Shown one piece after another: positions 50,720 to 53,798 of a stretch of 53,798 nucleotides of DNA (position 1 is its first letter; every line of letters starts with the position of its first letter). Both the position numbers and the translations under genes were made by a program. The notes beneath the pieces are model-generated. The model ran no database searches and had not been told where the DNA came from. It was given only the letters and a program-made list of their open reading frames with translations. This DNA is from JALYUA01 sp038229875 (lineage in GTDB: Bacteria > Acidobacteriota > Thermoanaerobaculia > UBA5066 > Gp7-AA6): positions 1-53,798 of the forward strand of contig JBBROA010000012.1 of the NCBI GenBank assembly GCA_038229875.1, written 5' to 3'.

Positions 50720-51299
50720 CGCTCCGTGACTGCCCTGCCGCGGACGCCGAGGAGCAGGGTGCGAGAAACTCACGGCTGAATTCTACGGCCACCGCCTGCC
50801 GCAGCATGGAGATCGAAACCACCAGGCGCATCCGCGCCTGGCTGCGAAGAACCACTCCGGTGTAACCAAAGAACGGGCCATCGGTCACCTTCACCCGATC
50901 GCCCGTAACGAAATCGGGCAGCCGCACGAGTGAAACACCCGCCTCCTGGAGGGAGCGGAGCTGAGTGAGCTCTTCGGTCAAGAGGACCTGGTCGGAAACT
51001 TCGAGGATCCGGACCAGAAGGTCGCTCCTCAAGACCGTCAATCGCTGCGCGTTGGACCCGCGAAAAAAGACGTAACCCGGAATGAGGGGAAGGTGAGAGA
51101 CGAAGGTCCTTCCGGAACGCCGTATCCGCTGCTCCGCCTGAGGGAGGTAAAAGGGGACCTCCCGGGGTCGGAGATAGCGGGCCAGAGCCTTCTCCTGACG
51201 GCTGCGGACATGCGCCACCCACCAGGGATGCTCCCATTCTGCTGGGTCCAGAATATGGGACGGAAAAATGTCAGCTTCGGCCCTCAACAGCGGCATCGA
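50706..51299 (-). CDS. NusG/RfaH/UpxY-like transcription antiterminator
   Basis: 197 aa from ATG 51299. The NusG N-terminal domain reads HPWWVAHVRSRQEKALARYL, EVPFYLPQAEQRIRRSG, LIPGYVFFRG; the C-terminal KOW part has FVTGDRVKVTDGPFFGYTGVV. A tail after about residue 170 (SREFLAPCSSASA) is short. ATG 51299 was chosen over 51362 because GAGGA lies about 10 bases before it and the promoter -10 at 51374-51379 would leave almost no leader for the longer form. Operon-specific NusG paralogues (RfaH, UpxY, LoaP) let polymerase read through long polysaccharide operons, here about 46 kb, starting with its own gene. Confidence 0.88.
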   Translation of the reverse strand, partial: SMPLLRAEADIFPSHILDPAEWEHPWWVAHVRSRQEKALARYLRPREVPFYLPQAEQRIRRSGRTFVSHLPLIPGYVFFRGSNAQRLTVLRSDLLVRILEVSDQVLLTEELTQLRSLQEAGVSLVRLPDFVTGDRVKVTDGPFFGYTGVVLRSQARMRLVVSISMLRQAVAVEFSREFLAPCSSASAAGQSRSAASH

Positions 51300-51373
51300 T
51301 TTTTGATCCTCTTCGGCCGAAAGCGGCTGTTTCGGGGTAGATTGTCGATCGAGCGAACACAATCGGAGCCTGC

Positions 51374-51382
51374 AGTATAGCA
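51374..51382 (-). promoter_or_regulatory. extended -10 promoter for the antiterminator/polysaccharide operon
   Basis: On the minus strand TGCTATACT is an extended -10 (TGn plus TATACT, 51379-51374). No good -35 is seen about 17 bases upstream (region near GAAGGC), which is usual for extended -10 promoters. Transcription would start near 51367, about 68 bases before ATG 51299. This is the best promoter sequence I found in the window and lies between two separate units: the unknown helical protein and the operon. Confidence 0.55.
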
Positions 51383-51470
51383 GGTGCCGCGTCTGCTGCC
51401 TTCGTCGGCGACGGGCGAAAGCGCTCGGGGTGCAGGGCTTCCGGCATTGCGCCCCATGGCTTCCCGGAGG

Positions 51471-51486
51471 CGGGAGCTACCTCCCG
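51471..51486 (-). other. hairpin whose loop holds the stop codon of the unknown protein gene
   Basis: CGGGAG (51471-51476) and CTCCCG (51481-51486) form a perfect 6-bp stem around CTAC; on the minus strand the 4-nt loop GTAG contains the TAG stop. A longer imperfect stem (CCCGGAGG against CCTCCCGGG) is also possible. There is no T-run. It repeats the design of the hairpin at 50694-50719. It may end or weaken transcription before the promoter at 51374. Confidence 0.4.
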
Positions 51487-53123
51487 GGCACCGCGACGGA
51501 CGCTCGGGAGTCTCCGCCGGCCAGAGCCCGCATTGTGACGTCACGCCGGCCCGAAAGGCCCGTCAGCGGAAGGCTTACCGCCCGCTCGTTTTGCAGAAAG
51601 ACGGTTCCCGCGCGTCCGCCGCCCCAACCGTACGCCACGATGGCGGGGCTCTGGGGAGTCAGGGTGATGGCGAGACTCCGGCCGGCCGCCAGTTCCGGGT
51701 CAACACAGACGGAAATCGTCGCTCCGCCGGGAGCCACATCGGCCGACTTCGGCGCGCCCTTGAGGCTGTCGAGCCGGGGCGCGATGTTCGCCAGCTCTGC
51801 GGCATCGTGAAGGGCTCGCGCGACGTCGCGGCGCGCGATCAGGGCCTCGCAGTCGTCCCGCGCCGCGAGAGGCACCAGGTCGAGCGCTCCTCTTGCCTCC
51901 CGGGCGCGGCCCTCCTTCAGGAAGTGATGAGCGAGGTCGGAATAGAACACGCTCCATTCGGGACCGCCCTGGTTTTCCGGGCGGGCGGCGATCTCCTGCG
52001 CCGCCGACGCACCGCCGGCGAGAAGCCGGATGCGAGCCGTCACGAGATCCGGCACGTCGGAAAGCGCCCCGATCGAGCGAAGGAGGATCTGACCCCCCAC
52101 CGCAGACTCCCGTCCGTCTAAGAAAAACCGGACGAGGTCCGAACGGGGATCGCCGTCCCATGGCCCTCCCCGGTCCCCGGGCCAAAGCTCCAGGACTCGT
52201 GCCGCCTGTGCTCTTCCGGCCGGGTCATCGAGATCCAAGACAGGGTGATCGGAGGCCCATTCGAAGCACGCGGCAGAGAGCCCGGCCTTGTCCCCCCTCC
52301 GGTATCGGTCCTCGATCCTGCCGAGCCCTTCGGCCCTCGTTCTCTTCGCCGCAGCCTCGCGGCGAGCGAGAACTCCCGCCGCCGCGGCGAGATCCCCGTG
52401 AACGGACAGCGCTTCGGCCGCCGCGCCAAGCAGCTCGGGGCTGTCCGGCAGAAGCCGCGCCGCTTCTTCCGAGCCCATCGCTTCCGAGAGGCGCGAAAAT
52501 CGCGAAGAGACGAACCTGGGATCCTGGATCGCCCGGCGGAGCGCGCCGATGGCTTCCGTGCGCTGTGCGGCCGAAAGGTTCGGCCAGTTGTCCAGATAGA
52601 TCCCTCCGAGCGCGGACCACGTCGCGTCGAGACCGGGCGCCCCCGCGGCGGCGAGGCGCAGGGGCGTCGTCCACGCTTCCCACTGGCGCGCCGAGGACCC
52701 CGGCGTCCGCCGCCCTATCCCGTAAGCGACCTCGCCTAAGAGAAACCGGTGGTAGGGCCAGCCGGGACGCCTCCTGATCGCATCCAGCATCAAGTCGCGC
52801 GCCGCAGCGGATTCGTCGTCACGAGTCCCGGCGATGTCGGCCGCTCGCGAGGCGGCGTCGAACGGTTCCGCGACCGAGGCATTCACGGCGATGGCGGCGG
52901 CGAGATCCGCCACAGGCTCCAGCCGGACGGCGCCGACATCGTCCGGTTTGCGCGCGTCGAGGCGAAAACGGGAAACAAAGGATTCGACGGCTGCTCTCTC
53001 ACGACGCTCCACGGCGAAGGCCAGCACGGCGCCCGCGGCGAGTGCCGCCGCAGAAAGCGCGAGAAGAATTCGCGGGAGCCTCGAACTGGAGTCCAGCGTC
53101 TGGCCTGTTTCCCGGCTCGACAT
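51477..53123 (-). CDS. unknown membrane-anchored helical-repeat (TPR-like) protein
   Basis: 548 aa from ATG 53123 (MSSRETGQTLD); the open frame continues to 53252, but that part is arginine-rich noise. One hydrophobic segment at about residues 18-40 (LPRILLALSAAALAAGAVLAF) after a short cytoplasmic tail makes it a single-pass protein facing the periplasm. The rest is mainly Ala/Arg/Leu-rich helices with spacing like TPR or SEL1 repeats (AARDLMLDAIRRRPGWPYH, then GALRRAIQDPRFVS), ending in a beta-rich ~90-residue domain (GGATISVCVDPELAAGRSL, VFLQNERAVSLPLTG). I do not recognise a family. A periplasmic scaffold near the exporter is a guess only. It lies between the PHP phosphatase and the operon promoter. 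Confidence 0.7.
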   Translation of the reverse strand: MSSRETGQTLDSSSRLPRILLALSAAALAAGAVLAFAVERRERAAVESFVSRFRLDARKPDDVGAVRLEPVADLAAAIAVNASVAEPFDAASRAADIAGTRDDESAAARDLMLDAIRRRPGWPYHRFLLGEVAYGIGRRTPGSSARQWEAWTTPLRLAAAGAPGLDATWSALGGIYLDNWPNLSAAQRTEAIGALRRAIQDPRFVSSRFSRLSEAMGSEEAARLLPDSPELLGAAAEALSVHGDLAAAAGVLARREAAAKRTRAEGLGRIEDRYRRGDKAGLSAACFEWASDHPVLDLDDPAGRAQAARVLELWPGDRGGPWDGDPRSDLVRFFLDGRESAVGGQILLRSIGALSDVPDLVTARIRLLAGGASAAQEIAARPENQGGPEWSVFYSDLAHHFLKEGRAREARGALDLVPLAARDDCEALIARRDVARALHDAAELANIAPRLDSLKGAPKSADVAPGGATISVCVDPELAAGRSLAITLTPQSPAIVAYGWGGGRAGTVFLQNERAVSLPLTGLSGRRDVTMRALAGGDSRASVAVPGR

Positions 53124-53274
53124 TGCTAGCGGGCTGCTACGCGACCGCCGCAGCCAAGGCGCGCGGAGCCTCTGAGGCGTTGCCGCTTCTCGACGACGCT
53201 CGGGCATCGCCTGCGTCGGGTGGCCTTGCAGCAGGCCCCGCGCCGCTCGCACCGACGCCTCAGGCCCTCTTTCA

Positions 53275-53798
53275 TCACCTTGCTACCTCCGCTCCGAAGC
53301 CGCGCTCGGAGTGGAAGGGCGCCCAGGGAAGAGAATCGGAGCGGATCAGCGCCTGGGGATTGGCATCGAACAAACCCGATTCCGATTCCGTCCCCCAGCT
53401 GCGACGGACGTATCGGCGCGCCGCCGCGAGCCGCGGTGGGCGGCGGTCCAGGGAGTGGGCGTCCGATGCGACGAGCTGCACCAGGCCGCGCCGCAGGAAA
53501 TCCTCGCAGGCCGCCAGTGGCGCTTCTCCAAAGTCGCCGAGGAGGCTGCCTGCGGTGATCTGCGCGACCGCGCCGCGCAGCACGAGCTGCTCGAGCCGCG
53601 AAGGATCAGCCGCGAAGAACCGGCTCCGCTCGGGATGCGCGATGACGGGGGTAACGCCGAGAAGAAACAGCTCATGGAAAATCGCTTCTGTCCCGGACGG
53701 TATTCCTCCGGACGCGAACTCGAGAAGGAGGTAGCGGCTCCGATTCAGGCCGATCAGCGGTCCGGCCGCTCCCCTTTCCACCAGTTCGACGGCGTCCG
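53275..53798 (-). CDS. CpsB/YwqE-like PHP-domain tyrosine phosphatase (cut by right edge)
   Basis: The last ~170 residues are in the window and the frame is open through the right edge. PHP-type motifs are VTPVIAHPERSRFF (the HPER metal/active site) and LVQLVASDAHSLDRRPP (SDAHS), typical of CpsB/YwqE/Wzb-like manganese-dependent protein-tyrosine phosphatases. Before them are the strand LIGLNRSRYLLLEF and LRGAVAQITAGSLLG. These enzymes dephosphorylate the tyrosine kinase that controls polysaccharide chain length, so a Wzc-like kinase may lie beyond the right edge. The 151 bp between it and the next gene hold no feature I can name. Confidence 0.85.
   Translation of the reverse strand, partial: DAVELVERGAAGPLIGLNRSRYLLLEFASGGIPSGTEAIFHELFLLGVTPVIAHPERSRFFAADPSRLEQLVLRGAVAQITAGSLLGDFGEAPLAACEDFLRRGLVQLVASDAHSLDRRPPRLAAARRYVRRSWGTESESGLFDANPQALIRSDSLPWAPFHSERGFGAEVAR

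Noticed and set aside
51300..51362. Longer start for the NusG-like gene at 51362
   Set aside because: It would leave about 5 bases after the predicted transcription start, and the added residues do not look like a NusG N-terminus; ATG 51299 has an RBS.

Overview
The window is GC-rich and almost wholly coding. It carries one very large surface-polysaccharide (O-antigen, capsule or exopolysaccharide) locus. From about 53.8 kb down to 4.8 kb nearly every gene lies on the minus strand, and many neighbours overlap by exactly 4 nt (ATGA or GTGA), as in a translationally coupled operon. An ABC-type polysaccharide exporter, an O-antigen ligase/polymerase-like protein, an RfaH/NusG-type antiterminator and wbp-type sugar genes point to a Gram-negative bacterium. 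GC content, many gene fusions and PT/PS-rich beta-helix proteins would suit an uncultured soil lineage such as Acidobacteriota. That assignment is inference; there is no rRNA or marker gene here.

Layout in transcription order, right to left. (1) 53.8-50.6 kb: a CpsB/YwqE-like PHP phosphatase (cut by the window edge), an unknown membrane-anchored helical protein, a strong extended -10 promoter (51374-51382), a NusG-like antiterminator, and a leader with GC-rich hairpins, one showing GTAGC in its loop like the ops element. (2) 50.6-39.5 kb: UDP-GlcNAc dehydrogenase (WbpA-like), a nucleotide-sugar epimerase, Wzm, Wzt, a methyltransferase-GT2 fusion, UDP-GlcNAc 2-epimerase, an aminotransferase-dehydrogenase fusion and an alpha/alpha-toroid protein. 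(3) 39.7-26.9 kb: methyltransferases, GT2 and GT4 glycosyltransferases, asparagine synthetase, an O-antigen ligase/Wzy-like protein, and three broken genes (a GT39-like remnant, an AsnB relic and a frameshifted plus-strand methyltransferase). (4) 26.9-15.6 kb: the least familiar part, with two YdjC-like deacetylases, a PaaK/CapK-like adenylate-forming enzyme, a GT4, three paralogues of an unrecognised family that resembles circularly permuted ATP-grasp enzymes, a 2OG-Fe(II) oxygenase-like protein and an NHL propeller. (5) 15.6-4.8 kb: a WbpB-WbpD fusion, WbpE-like aminotransferase, a 48-aa membrane peptide, GT2, methyltransferase, a second aminotransferase, a PglC-PglF fusion and an AsnB-like amidotransferase. 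(6) 1-4.8 kb, plus strand: two beta-helix secreted proteins (one only a C-terminus), a PhyH dioxygenase, and scars of an IS110 transposase and a tyrosine recombinase.

How the genes may work together: WbpA, WbpB-WbpD, WbpE and a WbpI/WecB-like epimerase together can make a UDP-2,3-diacetamido-hexuronic acid. The PglF and PglC domains can make a 4-keto-6-deoxy or amino sugar and start the glycan on undecaprenyl phosphate. The glycosyltransferases extend it, Wzm/Wzt export it and the O-antigen-ligase-like protein ligates or polymerises it. AsnB-like enzymes, possibly with the ATP-grasp-like trio, could amidate uronic-acid carboxylates. The cassette at 18.4-26.9 kb is the best candidate for an undescribed glycan-decoration system.
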